Notes: generated from the sequence alone by a model not told the origin. 64,000 nucleotides of DNA from Phocoena phocoena (GCF_963924675.1 NC_089220.1:52896639-52960638), one strand, 5' to 3'; shown: positions 11,346 to 24,162, numbered from the stretch's first letter. Program-made: numbers and translations.

Positions 11346-12815
11346 CCTAATCTCAGTATGATTTGTTTGCAGATGTAAAGTGAATTAATATTTAAATGGA
11401 GTGTAATGGTTTAAGTTCTGTTTTACTTAAGTTTATAATATATGTAGAATATATTCTGCTGGACATTCTGAAAGATGATAGGAATATTGGAAAAACTTTA
11501 TTATAAAGAGAATGCCAATAATTAGAATGTATCATTTATTCACAGTTATGTATACATGCACACACAATTGGTTGTGTATATATGTGTATATCAGCATGTA
11601 TACATATATAACATCTGACTGAAAATTCTAGTCACATAATTATCTTTCCCAACCTTTTTGTGATTTTAGAAGAAGGGTTTTAGTGACTCTCTCAGAGGCC
11701 ATACTCATCTCTTGATAATAAATCATTAATCCCTATATCATATAGTACCTCAAAGGAGACAAATGGAGAAAGATTTACATTCTCATCAAAATATAATCAT
11801 GTTCATTTTAGTTTGAAATTATCTGTAGCATATCAGCATAAAATAAGGCTCATATAACTGCAACCAGTTCAATTATTCTAGTGTTGTTTGTATACAGCTG
11901 CCTGCACATGAATAAACCAGATTCAGATTCTTTGTGACACTTTGCAATTTGGACCTAGAGTCACATTGGAAATTATACAAGGAAGATATGGTGTTTAAAC
12001 TTCAATAGTCATCTTCATTCATCCTTAGCATTGAATGCAAGCTCAAAAGAAGAATTGAAAATGCCATGGCGGTAACATGAAATGTTCTGATACTAAAAAG
12101 TATACAAAAGATTTTTTACTGACACACTCACACTGAGAGCCTGGTGTGACTAAGGTTTAAATGCATACAAGTGAACTGATGTTGCCAGAGCAATGGCATG
12201 ATTTAGCTGGAAAGAAAATTTATTTTTCTAATTTCTCCAAAAAAGATTTTGTTGAGAAGTACTATGACTACTTCCATCTGGCTATAAATATCAAAAGGTA
12301 TTTCTACAATGTGAATTATGTGTTGAAATTCATAGAGGTAAGTTTTATGAGGTAGGGGAGATTGTTTATAATGTTTACATTTATAATGACTAAGAAGAAT
12401 GTCATGCTTCTTTATAAAAGATTTCCTAATATTGCTACAGCTATTTCTTTAAACGAATTTATTTTCTATCTTTTAGATTAGAAAAGTATTGATTTTGAAA
12501 CTTGATAGGATAAGATCAGTGCTTTATATGAAATGTAATCTCTTTGGTTAGAAGCGAAAGTTCTATTCTAAAAATTGTTTGCTGACAAGGGAAACATTTC
12601 AGTCTTTTAAAATAGTTTGAATAGTACAATTTGGTTTGTCAAATGTCTAAGAATTTTTTTTAATCTTTGGATTCATTTTCTTTATAATTGTGATTTGATT
12701 CAGTCTATAGTGTTGAGGGGAAGGCAGGTGGATTGGATTGCCTATAGTAGAGTGTAGGCTTTATAACTCAATGTCGTTGAATTTATAACTGTTCTTCTGC
12801 TTCCTTTTCACTTCT
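11346..12815. other. Non-coding stretch with no recognised repeat
   Basis: About 1.5 kb of AT-rich DNA. A 64-codon frame at 12161-12355 has no recognised domain. No promoter or splice pattern supports an exon. Confidence 0.55.
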
Positions 12816-12945
12816 GGATTCATTCCTTCAAGTATGCATTATTTTAACAGATCTATGTAACATGCTATTATGAGCCAGGCAAGGTGCTAAGAACCAGGAA
12901 TGCATTGTGAATAAGATGGAAAACACTGCCTATTCTCATTAATAT
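12816..12945 (-). repeat. L2 LINE 3'-end fragment, reverse
   Basis: 'attcattccttcaagtatgc', 'atgagccaggcaaggtgcta' and 'agaaccaggaatgcattgtg' is the reverse of the L2 3' end (reverse of '..tgcctggcacatagtaggcgctcaat..ttgaatgaa'). Confidence 0.65.
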
Positions 12946-13959
12946 CATCAATTTAAATGGACTTTTGCTTTTTTATTTTTAAGGTAATCTAGTCTCAATC
13001 TTCTGGGTGGAAAACAGACAGTAATAAACCTTGAGTAAAAGATTTATGTGCATGCTTTGCAGAAACTCTATTCAATCTTCAGTAAATATACTTTAAATAT
13101 ACCCCACCCTAGTGTTTCTTCATGTTGATTCCACTCTTGTTTTGCATGACAAAACTTATAAGGATCGTATTGAAAATAGAGTAACACTCTATTTCCACAA
13201 ATCATTGTTAGAAAGTCTCAGAGGACTTAGCTCATTAACCCAGCATGCTTTATCATGTGAAGCTGTTGTGGTAGCCAAAATGGAGTGATCACAAGTAGAA
13301 GGAAGGAATCTTCAGATTACAAATCTAAAGAAAGGATGCTGAGAGGCTCTGTGAAGGTCACGTGCTCAAAAAGTCCTCTCTTCTCTTAGCCCTGATATTT
13401 TGCATATTTATTAGTAAAACTTATAAAACAAATGTATTAAAAATTCTGAAGATGTAACATAAGCAAAGTATCTTTTTGTGAGGTTAGCTCTGAACTGTAA
13501 CTTAAATTTATTTTTAAAAAAGTAATATACTTACCAGGAGCTTAATGAAATCTATGATGCTGTGCAGTCAATTGAGAAAGAAGCTATATTGAAAGAGTCT
13601 TCAGTTAAATATGCCTGTTTCTGAAGAAGCTATTACTAGCCTGACTTTCCGTATCCTTAAGTAAAGTGATACCTATCTGATTAGATATTGCAATCAAACC
13701 TTCCAGAACTGAGCTGTAACTATAAAGGAAGAGTAACCTAGAAATAAAATCATGGGATTAGGAGGACAACCTATATTTTACTTCAACTCTATTCTGTCCC
13801 CAAACTGTAAAAACTGCTGTCAGATTCAATAACTTTGTGAGTGACAACTCTCATAGTGACATTATAGTCAAAGTTGTTTAACTTTTATTTAATCAATTAC
13901 TCACTTGTAATAAAATGTTTCTATTTACACCTAATGTGAGAGGCATATTTAAGTTGATG
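12946..13959. other. Non-coding stretch with no recognised repeat
   Basis: AT-rich unique-looking DNA with no supported gene or repeat. Confidence 0.55.
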
Positions 13960-14012
13960 GATGCATGCATGCATCTGTCCATCTACCCATCTATCCATCC
14001 ATTCACTTAACA
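13960..14012. repeat. Low-complexity (ATGC)n / (TCCA)n
   Basis: A self-complementary GATGCATGCATGCATC at 13960-13975 runs into TCCATC-type units ('tgtccatctacccatctatc', 'catccattcac'). Confidence 0.9.
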
Positions 14013-14300
14013 ACACAAATGAGTGATTTCTATGAGCTTGACGCTGGTCCATGTACTAATAACAATGTAAACAAACAAAAATACCTACTCTTATAGAGCT
14101 TATATTCTAGTGGAAGTAGAAATACAAGCATCACCACTGCCAACACAAACAGCAAGGAACATAACAACAATAAAATAATTAAATTGCATTATGTGTTAAA
14201 CAGTGACAGTGCTATGAAAAAAAAAAAAAACAGCATGAGAGAAAGAAGTGTTGGAATTGTATGATGTTGTGATATCATTTGCCCTAAATAAGTTGGAGAA
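13988..14300 (-). repeat. L2 LINE fragment, reverse
   Basis: 'tagagcttatattctagtgg' is the reverse of the L2 motif 'cactagaatgtaagctcc'. It is followed by 'cagtgacagtgctatg', an A13 run and 'cagcatgagagaaag', which fits the L2 reverse '..gtgctatggagaaaaataaagcagg'. It may be preceded by the TCCA-rich tract. Confidence 0.7.
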
Positions 14301-15304
14301 TAATTTAGGAAGTAAATTGATAACAATTCATGATAAAGCACTAAAGAGAAAAAAGCATTCATTATCAAATTACCAAACAATAAAAATTACCTGAAAATTC
14401 ATCTTTTCTCTTTTACCCATAAAGGGGAGATGAGGCAGAAAATAATGAAAACCAAGAACTACACATTATCTAGAACTTATTAGAAACTAAAAAGCTCTCA
14501 GATGATTCAAGCTAGTATTTTTATTAAATAGAAAATATAAAATCTTGATATTAAAATTCATATTTCAAATATAAAATATTGATATTGAAAATCATATGTG
14601 CACCCATGATTATTGTACATATCTTCCTTCTGCCATGTCACAACTTTTTTTTTTAGAGGATAGATGAAAATGGCCATTTTTAGATAAGCTCTCACTTTTT
14701 GGCCATAGAAAATTGAGAGTTACATTTAAGCCATCTAAAACTTCCAATGTGTCAAATACATTCAGAAAGAAGAAAATCTGAAAGATAAAAATCAAATTAC
14801 AGCTTACTTATGAAAATTGTTTAAACATTGAATTTAATATTTATATTGTTAGCTTACATTTAGAATGTCTGGATCGTGACAAACCTGCATTGGTTACCTG
14901 CAAATATATCTCAATTATTTGCCTTAACTACGTATTGTATACCAAGTAACAGCTGGGTGTCTAATGACCTTAAACTGTCCTATACTCAGCAGGACACATA
15001 TCACAATTTGGCATATGGGTAGAAATGAAATATATATTTAAGTATGTGATACTTTTTACAATCTGTATGCAAATATGTGTAAACCTTTAAATATAGTAAT
15101 CATGTTTAAAATTAGACTTCATTCAGGACAATCTTTTGTGCAGAGGGTAATTTAACAAATATTTTTGATAAATAAGAACATGTATTAAAGGTACATCTTG
15201 CAAGCAATGAATATTTTGCATACTTTACCTTATTTGATATGCAGGATAACACTATGAATTTAGTATTACTACTATGCACTATTTAAAATAAATTTGTTAT
15301 GTTA
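14301..15304. other. Non-coding stretch with no recognised repeat
   Basis: AT-rich, no recognised element. Two 61-63 codon minus-strand frames (14189-14380, 14610-14795) are chance frames dominated by F, L and S. Confidence 0.55.
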
Positions 15305-15535
15305 AGTAAGGTCAAATAGCCTGGGTATGAGTCTTAGCTCCACTATTTACTAGCTGTTGATCCTATCTATTTACTCTTCTATATGCCTCAATTCCCCCAT
15401 CTGTAAAATGGGGATAATTATAGTATGTGTCTCACAGACTAATATGAGAATTAAATGAATTAAGACATGTACATTTCTCAGAACAATGTGTTCACATACT
15501 TATCACCTAGTATTTGTTAACTACTATGATGGTAG
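15305..15535 (+). repeat. MIR SINE, near full length
   Basis: The tRNA-like part ('gggtatgagtcttagctcca', 'ctatttactagctgttgatc') is followed by the core 'ctcaattcccccatctgtaa', 'aatggggataattatagtat' and the 3' part 'gagaattaaatgaattaaga'. + orientation, about 230 bp. Confidence 0.8.
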
Positions 15536-17000
15536 TACTGTCATAGATAAAGATCTAAAGCTTAAAGAAACTAATATAGTGTAACTACAAATCAGTTGAG
15601 CAAAAGCACAAAATCAAGTCTCTTACCTTCAAATCTTCTATCTATCTTTCCAAAATTCTAGGTGACCTATTACAGCTTGGATGGCTGAAAAGTTGAGTTT
15701 CTTCAGATGTAGGAAAAAAAAGAATCATAGGTGTGGGTATATCATCAGGAATCTCTGTCTAAATTAAAACTCTATTTCAAAATGTAATTTTACTTGAATT
15801 TTTTTCACTTTTGATTTTTAAATTTTGAAATGATTATTTGAAACTTCATCAGTTTTAGATATCTCTGCCTTTATTATATTATTGTGCAATTGCCTTTAAG
15901 AGAATGGATTCAAGGATGTAATATTTTGATAGAAAAAATTAACAAATTAAAAAGAGCACTATATATATTGAATTAGTCATATATTTTTTTCATTTGTATA
16001 AATTAGAAATGAACCTTGAGTCCTAGAACTGGCTTGACATTAGTATAATATATACTTTCTTTTGCTACTTCTCTTTGATATCATTTTTGGTGCTAGTTTG
16101 TGGTAGGGCATATACAAAAAGAAGCCATTAGCAAGGACTCATAATTACTGACAGGCTTTCCTACCTTCAAAGAGTGTGACTGCAGTAAAGAAATAGAAGA
16201 ACAACACATAACTCTATTTCCACTTTTCCATCATTCTCTTCCACAGACTTACAACCTGACAATCAGCTCAGACTCTTTCTTAGTTCATCTTCCTGATCAT
16301 TTTTATTGATTTTGACTTTACTGAGTTCTGGTTCACAAAAGTAAATGACATATAATAATTCTGGAAAAACAGTGGTCTAAATGTATAGGGTCCATCCTAG
16401 GAACGTAGGTGAACTTCTGAAGACTTTTGTATTTCTTAATGTATAACTCTTCTCTGTTGATACCTGAAAGATGCCTAACTGGAGCAGTCAGGTAAGGCTA
16501 TTCCAGATTCTTACAAATTTATTTGATAGGTAACAAAGGCTTCTACCTGCATCCTCTTACATGTGTAAAGTTTCAGCTCTCTTAGTCCCTTGCTCTCATG
16601 AGTCTGATTTTTATTATACAGAAGAAATAGCATTCCATTAAAATTTGGATTGTGAACTGTGATTTAAAAGCCATCATTTCAAGATTTTATTGACATCTTC
16701 AAATATAAATTAGACCATATTATTTATTTAGTTTGATCAGTTTCTTTTTTTTTTAAATCTTGCCTCTCTTTCAGAGTTACAAGGATGTGAGAAAGAAGGG
16801 TCATAACTTTGATTATTTGACTTCTAAATGTATATATCTTGCCTTTATATTTAAACTTTTCTCTAATCTATATCTCCAAGTAAAACATTCAAAATTTTGG
16901 ATAAATTTCAACTCTTTTCTTTGCCTCATTGTATTCCTAGAATCTAATCAGTCAGCAGATTCTACCAACTTGTTCTTTTCACCTGTTTTGTATTACTGAT
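15536..17000. other. Non-coding stretch with no recognised repeat
   Basis: About 1.5 kb. The 79-codon frame at 16760-16999 has no recognised domain and ends at the SINE. Confidence 0.5.
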
Positions 17001-17204
17001 TTTCTTTTCTTTGCGGTACGCGGGCCTCTCACTGTTGTGGCCTCTCCCGTTGCGGAGCACAGGCTCCGGGCGCGCAGGCTCAGCGGCCATGGCTCACGGG
17101 CCCAGCCGCTCCGCGGCATGAGAGATCCTCCCAGACCCGGGCACGAACCCGCGTTCCCTGCATCGGCAGGCGGACTCTCAACCACTGCGCCACCAGGGAA
17201 GCCC
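17001..17204 (-). mobile_element. CHR SINE, short subtype
   Basis: Reverse copy. A T-rich tail complement (17001-17012) and 'gcggtacgcgggcctctcac' lead to '..gcgccaccagggaagccc' at the right end. The tRNA-like B box is visible as 'gcacgaaccc' in reverse. It is close to the family consensus and therefore fairly young. A clean TSD was not found. The overlapping frames at 16979-17294 on both strands arise from the SINE. Confidence 0.95.
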
Positions 17205-19245
17205 AGTAGCGCATATCTTAAAGATGCTTTTTCTCGGATTGTTACATTGACAAAGGTGAGTCACACTGTATTGAGAGATAATGGGTGGCCTTAAATGAGC
17301 CATAAAGCCAGTCTATTGACTGAAACTAATTACTTGGCACAAGTGGTTGCCTGTGAAAATAGAGCACTCATTTAATACAACATAGAAAATTAGAATTATG
17401 TGATTATGCCTTCAGTATAGGTAAAAAACTATTGTTTTTCTATTAAAAAATTTGATACCTACTTGGACATTGTGGATTGAATAATAACTCATTAGCCCCT
17501 TGCCAACCAAAATTATTAAATTCTTTACTGTGCCATTGCTGGAGGAGACTACAGGATGTTTTTAAAATGGTAATTTGGTTAAATATGAGAAGAGAATAAA
17601 GTAAAGCACTGAAATACTAGAGTATATGTATGTGGTTTTTCTTATTGCAGGGAGGAATAAACTGCATTTCGAGAAGAAACAAAATCTTTGGCCACATCTT
17701 GTGAAATATCTTTTATTTAGTATTGGATGACAAAGGGGTTTATCATAAATTTAAGAGCGTCTATACAATTCTAACAGCTAACCATGTAATACTTTGGGCA
17801 CAAATTCTTTTGTCATAATTATTACTGTGAGAATCTGAAAGCAAATGTACCACCATCACTGGCAATTACCAGTGCCAAATTATTAAGTGCATTAATGATT
17901 TTAAGCTATTGGAGTTCCACTTAATGCACTGGAGTAGCAATTTAATAAATAGACTCAAGTGGCCAGAAAGGTCTAATGCACCCCACAAAGATATGCGCTC
18001 AGTCACTTTATTTCCATTTGGATCATCTGTATACTTAAGAAGAGCAGAATTAGGGGAGTTAAAAATGATCGTTGAGAAACAAAAAAGACAAAAATATAAG
18101 CAATTTGGGAATTGCATTTTCTTGAAAAGTCAGAGATTTTAAAAGGCATATTTTTAGAATATTAAATTCATTAAGTCTGATGTGACAAATTATAGTCAAC
18201 GAAGTCAGGCTTTTTAGAAAAATAAAGATTCCAAGGTAGAACTATATTGATAAACAGTGGAATGTGAAGCTCCTCAAAAGAAACAGAAAAAGAAAAAGAA
18301 GCCACTCATGAATAGAGAGCTAAACATTCAAGGTCATTCAATTAACAAGCAAAAAAGACATTTGACCTTATAAACCTAATGTTAACTTACGTAAGGATAC
18401 ACAGAATGCAAGAGTATGTAGTATATGCATTGAATATTTAAAAGCATTTGGATTAACTTGGTTTATTTTAATATCGTATTTCAACTCAGGCTTCAAAGAG
18501 AACAACACCACATATAATCTCCCCTGAGCTTGCCTTTCTAACTGAAAATAAGTTTATCCTAAGAATTATTGATACAGAGTCTTGCAACTAGCTATTTTAT
18601 GCAAATCTATTTTGAAATGTGGTTATAATTTATGAATATCAATGAATATATTTAATAAAGTCTCTTGCATGAATATTCCTCAGTTATAGTTTTATAAGTT
18701 CATCATATATTAAGTGTGATCCAAAATTCTTTTGAAGTAGATTTTATAAATACTTCATTTCATAGTCTAGGAAATTTCCTTATGTTTTTGCTAAATAAAG
18801 TTGATCACAGGAAATAAAGACCCACACAGGATATTTCTGGTAATGAAGACTATTATTAAGGACACACATGGGTATGAGAGACACTGAATGTCACATCCAT
18901 GTAAGAGGAATTTTATGTGGCTGGGGACTAGAATTCTTTCTGGATCCAAGGCTTTGGTAAGCATCTGGGCAGCAGGCCTTCAAAGATGTGCATGACAGTG
19001 GCTCGACTGTTCTCTGTGTGTCTATCTTTATCTGCACAGCGGTGACTGTGACGTTTCCTCCAGACCACTAAACATGATAGGGACACCCTTTAATTATGTT
19101 TAACTACTGTACTATATCCTAGTAGAATCTATCTTCTACTCTGAACCATCTCAACTTATATTTGATAATGTTATCAAACCAAGTTCTTTAGAAAGGACTA
19201 CAGAATGTACTAAACAATAGAAAACTGGAAATGTAAACTGCTCCC
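17205..19245. other. Mostly unique non-coding DNA
   Basis: About 2 kb free of recognised repeats. Positions 17720-18140 are compositionally more balanced and carry a 10-bp inverted repeat (agtgcattaa at 17886-17895, ttaatgcact at 17921-17930). Open frames of 77 and 83 codons overlap on opposite strands, so neither is a convincing gene. Confidence 0.5.
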
Positions 19246-19457
19246 CAATTGACCCTTGAACAACATAAGTGTTAGGGGTGCCAACCCCCTGTGGGTATAT
19301 ATAACTTTGTATATATATATATACATGTATAACTTTTGACTCCCCCAAAATGTAACTAAAAATTGTAATAAATGTAACTACTGTTGACCACCTTACCAAT
19401 AACATAAATAATTAACACATATTTTGTATGCTATATTTATTATGTCCTATATTCTTT

Positions 19458-19489
19458 CACTAAGGTAAGCTGGAGATCTTACCTTAGTG
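19458..19489. other. 12-bp perfect hairpin beside a truncated SINE
   Basis: Arms cactaaggtaag (19458-19469) and cttaccttagtg (19478-19489) with an 8-base loop. The left arm belongs to the Tigger sequence. The right arm is an inverted copy directly next to the broken end of a SINE fragment. Confidence 0.9.
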
Positions 19490-19492
19490 TAA

Positions 19493-19579
19493 TGTGGGAT
19501 CTTCCCGGACCAGGGCACGAACCCGTGTCCCCTGCATCGGTAGGCAGACTCTCAACCACTGCGCCACCAGGGAAGCCCT
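19493..19579 (-). mobile_element. CHR SINE fragment (5' half only)
   Basis: Only the tRNA-derived head is present ('atgtgggatcttcccggacc' to 'gcgccaccagggaagccct', reverse). The 3' half and tail are missing. It lies in the Tigger element and starts next to an inverted duplication of flanking DNA. Confidence 0.9.
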
Positions 19580-20102
19580 ACATTATCTGTTTATAAGATA
19601 AATTGTCTGGGTATTGTAATTCTTCAATGTTTTCTAACAGTGTTATAAAACAGTAAGAAAACCAACACATTAATTTTATGTTAACTATCACTCACCTTAT
19701 GCTTATGTAATGATAGGCTATGTACTTATACAAGTCTTGCATACAATGTTCTACCCAATGAATGCGTAGATAATAATGACAATGATGACACAAAAACGTC
19801 TCATACCATACAGTTCTTACCATAGTTATTAGATTTTTCACACAAAGACACACACAGCAGATAAGTTGATTAACTGTCCATCATGGTGATTATTTACTAT
19901 GCATTAAGTGGAAGTGGATCATCATAAAAGTCTTCACCCTCATCATCTTCACGTTGAGTCGGCTGAGGAGGAGGAGCGGAGGGGATAGCCGTGATGTTTT
20001 AAGGGTGGCAGAGGCAGAAGAGGTGGAAGGCAAGAAGGCAGGCACACTTGGTGTAACTTTATAGAAATACACTGTAATTTCTGTCTGATGTTTTGCTTTT
20101 TC

Positions 20103-20306
20103 TTTTTTTTTTTTGCGTTACGCGTCTCTCACTGTTGTGGCCTCTCCCGTTGCGGAGCACAGGCTCCGGACGCGCGAAGTCTCAGCGGCCATGGCTCACG
20201 GGCCTAGCCGCTCCGCGGCACGTGGGATCTTCCCGGACCGGGGCACGAACCCGCGTCCCCTGCATCGGCAGGCGGACTCTCAACCACTGCGCCACCAGGG
20301 AAGCCC
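20103..20306 (-). mobile_element. CHR SINE, short subtype, in Tigger
   Basis: Full-length reverse copy with a T12 tail complement. Direct repeats tgctttttc (20094-20102 and 20307-20315) look like the TSD. It interrupts the Tigger transposase 3' region, so it is younger than that element. Frames at 20093-20398 come from the SINE. Confidence 0.95.
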
Positions 20307-20379
20307 TGCTTTTTCATTTTTGTAAAACCATTTCTATATAGTACAAACCCTCCCACCTTTTGCTTTAGTTTCAGTGCCC

Positions 20380-21720
20380 ATATCATAGAAGTGTCCATGT
20401 TGCAAAAGAAGTCAAAAGCATTTCTGAATAATGGGAACTATTCTGCTAGACTGTTGAGTGTCAATTCGGTTTTTGGCACTACTTCATCTATGTCTTCTTC
20501 CTCATCGTCTGGCCCTGGTTTGGAAGTGTTCATTTCCATCGAGTCATCTTCTGTTCATTCCTCTGATGTGATGTCTATTAGCTCTTGAATTTCTCCAAGA
20601 TCTATATCTTCAAACCCTTCATTCCCCCATTTTTTTTTTTTTTTTTGCCAATATTCACAATCTCTTTCATGATTTCCTGGATTAAACTTGTTGTAAATCC
20701 TATCAAGTCATGCACAACATCTGAACACAGTTTTCTCCAGCAGGAATTTATTGTTTTGGGCTTGATGGCTTCATGAAGCTTTCTATAACAATGGTTTCTT
20801 CAAGGGTGCCAGACTTTCATAATATTCTTTCTAAATGGGGCTCTCTTCAATAGAGTTGACAACCTTTTCAATAAAGTACTGCATGTAATGGGCCTTACAG
20901 ATCCTTCATGACCCTCTGATCTAGAGGCTGAATTAGAGACATTGTGTTTGGGTGCAGGTAGGCCCTCCAAAGCTTTTGGCATTGAACTTATGGGGTTCTG
21001 GGTGGCCAGGGGCATCATCGATATCAAAAGAACTTGAAAAGGCAGTCCCTTACTGTCAAGGTACTTCCAGACTTCAGGGACAAAGCATTGATGGAACTAA
21101 TCCAGACAAAGCATTTCTATCGTCTAAAAGACTGGCAGCGGGTGTCTATCTTTTTCTTTCAAATCTCAAGGGTTAATATCTTTATATTACATAAGGGCAG
21201 TCCTGATCACAAACCCAACTGCATTTGCACAAAAGAGTAGAGTTAGCTATTCCATCCTGCCTTAAATCCTGGTGCTTGCTTCTCTTCCCTTGTGGCATTT
21301 TCTTCCAGAACTTTCATCTGCATTAAAAACCTGTTCAGGCAGATATCCTTTCTCCTCAATGATTTTCTTAATGGCCTCTGGGAACTCACCTGCTCCCTCT
21401 TAATCAGCAGAAGCTGCTTCTCCTGTTATCTTGACATTTTTTAAGCCAAACCTCTTTCTAAAATTATCAAACCATCATTTGCTGGCATTAAATTCTCTAG
21501 CTTTAGGTCCTTCACCTTCCTTTTGCTTTAATTTGTTATATAACAACTTTGCTTTTTCTCAAATCATATTATGCAGACCTCAATCTACAGTACATATCAA
21601 GCAATTCAACTTCTTCTTGTAATGCCACGACTTGGCTTCTTGCAAGCACTTCCAGCATCACTAGTGGCACTTTGTATGGGTCCTCTGGTGTTATTCATGT
21701 GTGTTTGTGTGCACTAAACA
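20380..21720 (-). pseudogene. Tigger transposase pseudogene (jerky/pogo-like, DDD catalytic type)
   Basis: A dead transposase reads on the minus strand, right to left. Near 21500-21400 the translation matches Tigger proteins (WFDNFRKRFGLKNV, then ITGEAASAD) with in-frame stops inside SK*W and after SAD. The three acidic catalytic regions can be located: VFNADE (about 21311-21330), DDAPGHP (about 20999-21019) and IQPLDQ (about 20915-20937). Frameshifts separate them. The C-terminal part (20470-20590) would be acidic (runs of E and D). Several stops and shifts mean no protein is made. Confidence 0.88.
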
Positions 21721-22266
21721 CAATGAAAAATACACAAGAACCATGAGAGATCATTTTTACTGCAATATGCAATTTAGACCAACTGCTCAGACAGAGATGA
21801 TTATGATCACATGATGTTTTAAGCAGATACAGGTATCACTTGAGCTCACCTCAATAGCAACAGGAGGTGGCTGAAAATTATTACAGTAGTACAGTATGTA
21901 TTACAGTTAATTTTATGCAGTTATGATTTAATACAGCATCTCTATATTTGCTTACATTTCTCACAGCTGTGAATGGTGCCATGTACGGTCTATAAGTGTG
22001 TGCATAAGTTTTGATAAATTTTAACTTTTTATAATAGATTTGTGTATATTTTATGGTAGGAAATGATAAAATAGACTAGGATCTACATATATTTTATGCA
22101 TTCATGACATCCTTAGGCTTTTCTTAATTTTTTGATATTCCTAGGCTACACCGTTTGTTTTTTCAAATTGTCACAAATCTCCAAAAATTTTTCTAGTATA
22201 TTTATTGAAAGAAATCAGCTTATAAGTTGACCCACAGAGTTCAGACCCATGTTCAAGGGTCAATTG

Positions 22267-23169
22267 TATATGCCTTTCTTTTAAAAGCTATTAACATTTC
22301 AACACCTTGCTTGGAAAGAAATATTATCATTACTAGGCATTTGTAAAGTCATTTTCTTTTGTCTGTTTTCTTCTCAATCCTCTGAAATAGCAGACAAGAA
22401 GAATGGAATTTCACAGATGCCTAGTTAGAACCTAAGTTTTGTTGTTTGTTATCTTTTCCCCAGTGGCTGAAGAATGAGACAACTTTCTTGAAAACTGATG
22501 TCCCTTTAACATCTCCCAAGCTAGAACTATCTAATCTTAAAGTATCTGATGCATTTCAACATTTCAGATTTCCAATGAGAAAACAGGACACGTAAGAATA
22601 TTTTAACAATCTAGCATTTGCAACTTTAAAATATCACAATGAAATATGCAACAGTCCATACCACTTATCACTTTACAATAATATGCAAATGTAATTATCT
22701 CACTATTAATAGTAATTTTATTATTAATAGTAAATATCTAATTAATTATTAGTTATCTGGAAAATGGAAAAAAAGAAACTCTTCCAAAAGACTCAAACTA
22801 GTTAAAAGTTAAACTAAGCAAACTAAAGTCATATGTATTTTAAAATACCACTTTAGAATAATTTTGGAAGTTCACCTGTTCCATATGTATGAATAAAATA
22901 GTCAACACACATTTGAGGAACTGAGTCAGCTCTGTTTTAGGAAACACTGGATTTTTTTCTTTTTTTGTTGCCTCCAAAAATTGATAGGACTTCAATCTGT
23001 AAAGACAAGCAAATTATTCAAACCTTTTCTGATTTATGACACTATAATATAATAAAAACTTCTTTCCTAGTAATTATCATATATAATAAACAACTTTAAC
23101 CACATTTTTTTATCCATGCCTGAGGTACAATAAAAAAATACATGTTTGATCTTTGTCCCTGGCACAAAA
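22267..23169. other. Non-coding stretch with no recognised repeat
   Basis: AT-rich DNA with no gene or confident repeat. Confidence 0.5.
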
Positions 23170-23895
23170 CCTCTGTAATCTCTTGAAAGACAACAGTGTT
23201 TTTGGTGTGCTAATAAGATGACTCTTGGCTGGGGAACTCCTAGACAGTTTCAGGATGGACCCTGTTTATCAGAAAGATCAAGCCTTGATTAAAAGCTTGG
23301 AAGTTCAGTCTCATCCCCAACCACCGGGGGGGGACAAAGGCTAGAGATTGAGGCAATCACCAGTGTTCATCGATTTAATCAATCATGCCTACATAATGCA
23401 ATCCCCATAAAAAAGTCCCTAACCAAAGGGGTTCAGAGCACTACAGAGGTAGTGAATGCTTCCATACACCGGAAGGGTAGTGCATCCCAACTCCATGGAG
23501 ATAGAAGCTCCTGTGTTTGGGACTCTTCCAGATATCACTCTATGTACCTCTTCATTTGTACCCTTTATAATAAACCAGTGATAGTAAGTAAAGTGTTTCC
23601 CTGAGTTCTGAAGCCATTCTAGCCAATTATCAAATCTAAAAGGGTTGGGGACTGTTAGTGGGAACTTGCAGCCAAATTAGACAAAAGAGTATATGCCTTG
23701 GAACTCAATTCTATGCATAGTCTTTTGGGACTGAATCCTTAAACTTGTAGAGTCTGGACAATAACTTCTTGTAGTTGGTGCCAGAATTGAACTGAATTGT
23801 AGGACACCCAGTTTGGTGACTAGGAGTTGGAGAGTTGGCTGTAGGTATGGAAGAAGTCCACATATTTGGTTCAGAAGTGTTATGATAAAAAACAG
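23170..23895 (+). mobile_element. Solo LTR of an endogenous retrovirus
   Basis: The segment has LTR layout: 'tgcctacataatgcaatccc' upstream, a promoter-like stretch, polyadenylation signals in 'ctttataataaaccagtgat', then 'gtgtttccctgagttctg' and a U5-like end ('ttgtaggacacccagtttgg'). A second copy of the family lies at about 59570-60045. No internal genes are attached. Borders are approximate. Confidence 0.7.
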
Positions 23896-24162
23896 ATCAT
23901 AACACCACAGAATATGGTGTAAAAATTAATAATTTTATTATAATTGTATTATTGTCAATAATTACATTAAATATAGTTGTATTAATATTAATGCAAATCA
24001 TAATTTTTATTCAATGTGTTTATTGAAGATTTACTATGTTCCAGCCTTAATATAAGTACTGTGTAAAAAATGGAAAACATTCTGTGGGAATATATTTATC
24101 AAATGAGAAAAAACCAAATATATATACACATATATATTGTCTTTTGGACAGTCTGAGACTGA

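Larger units (their letters stand above)
19246..22266 (-). mobile_element. Tigger-type (pogo/Tc1-mariner) DNA transposon, near full length
   Basis: Both ends are present. The 17-bp terminal repeat caattgacccttgaaca (19246-19262) has its exact complement at 22250-22266. The expected TA target dinucleotide follows on the right (22267-22268); on the left it has mutated to CC. The subterminal part ('gtgttaggggtgccaacccc', 'acttttgactcccccaaaat') is typical of the Tigger ends I recognise. The transposase reads on the minus strand. Two CHR SINEs lie inside. Without them the element is about 2.7 kb. Immobile fossil. Confidence 0.92.

Noticed and set aside
17866..18142. Overlapping 83- and 77-codon frames on opposite strands
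   Set aside because: They cannot both be real, neither resembles a family, and no splice or promoter signals are seen. The region is kept only as a possible conserved element.
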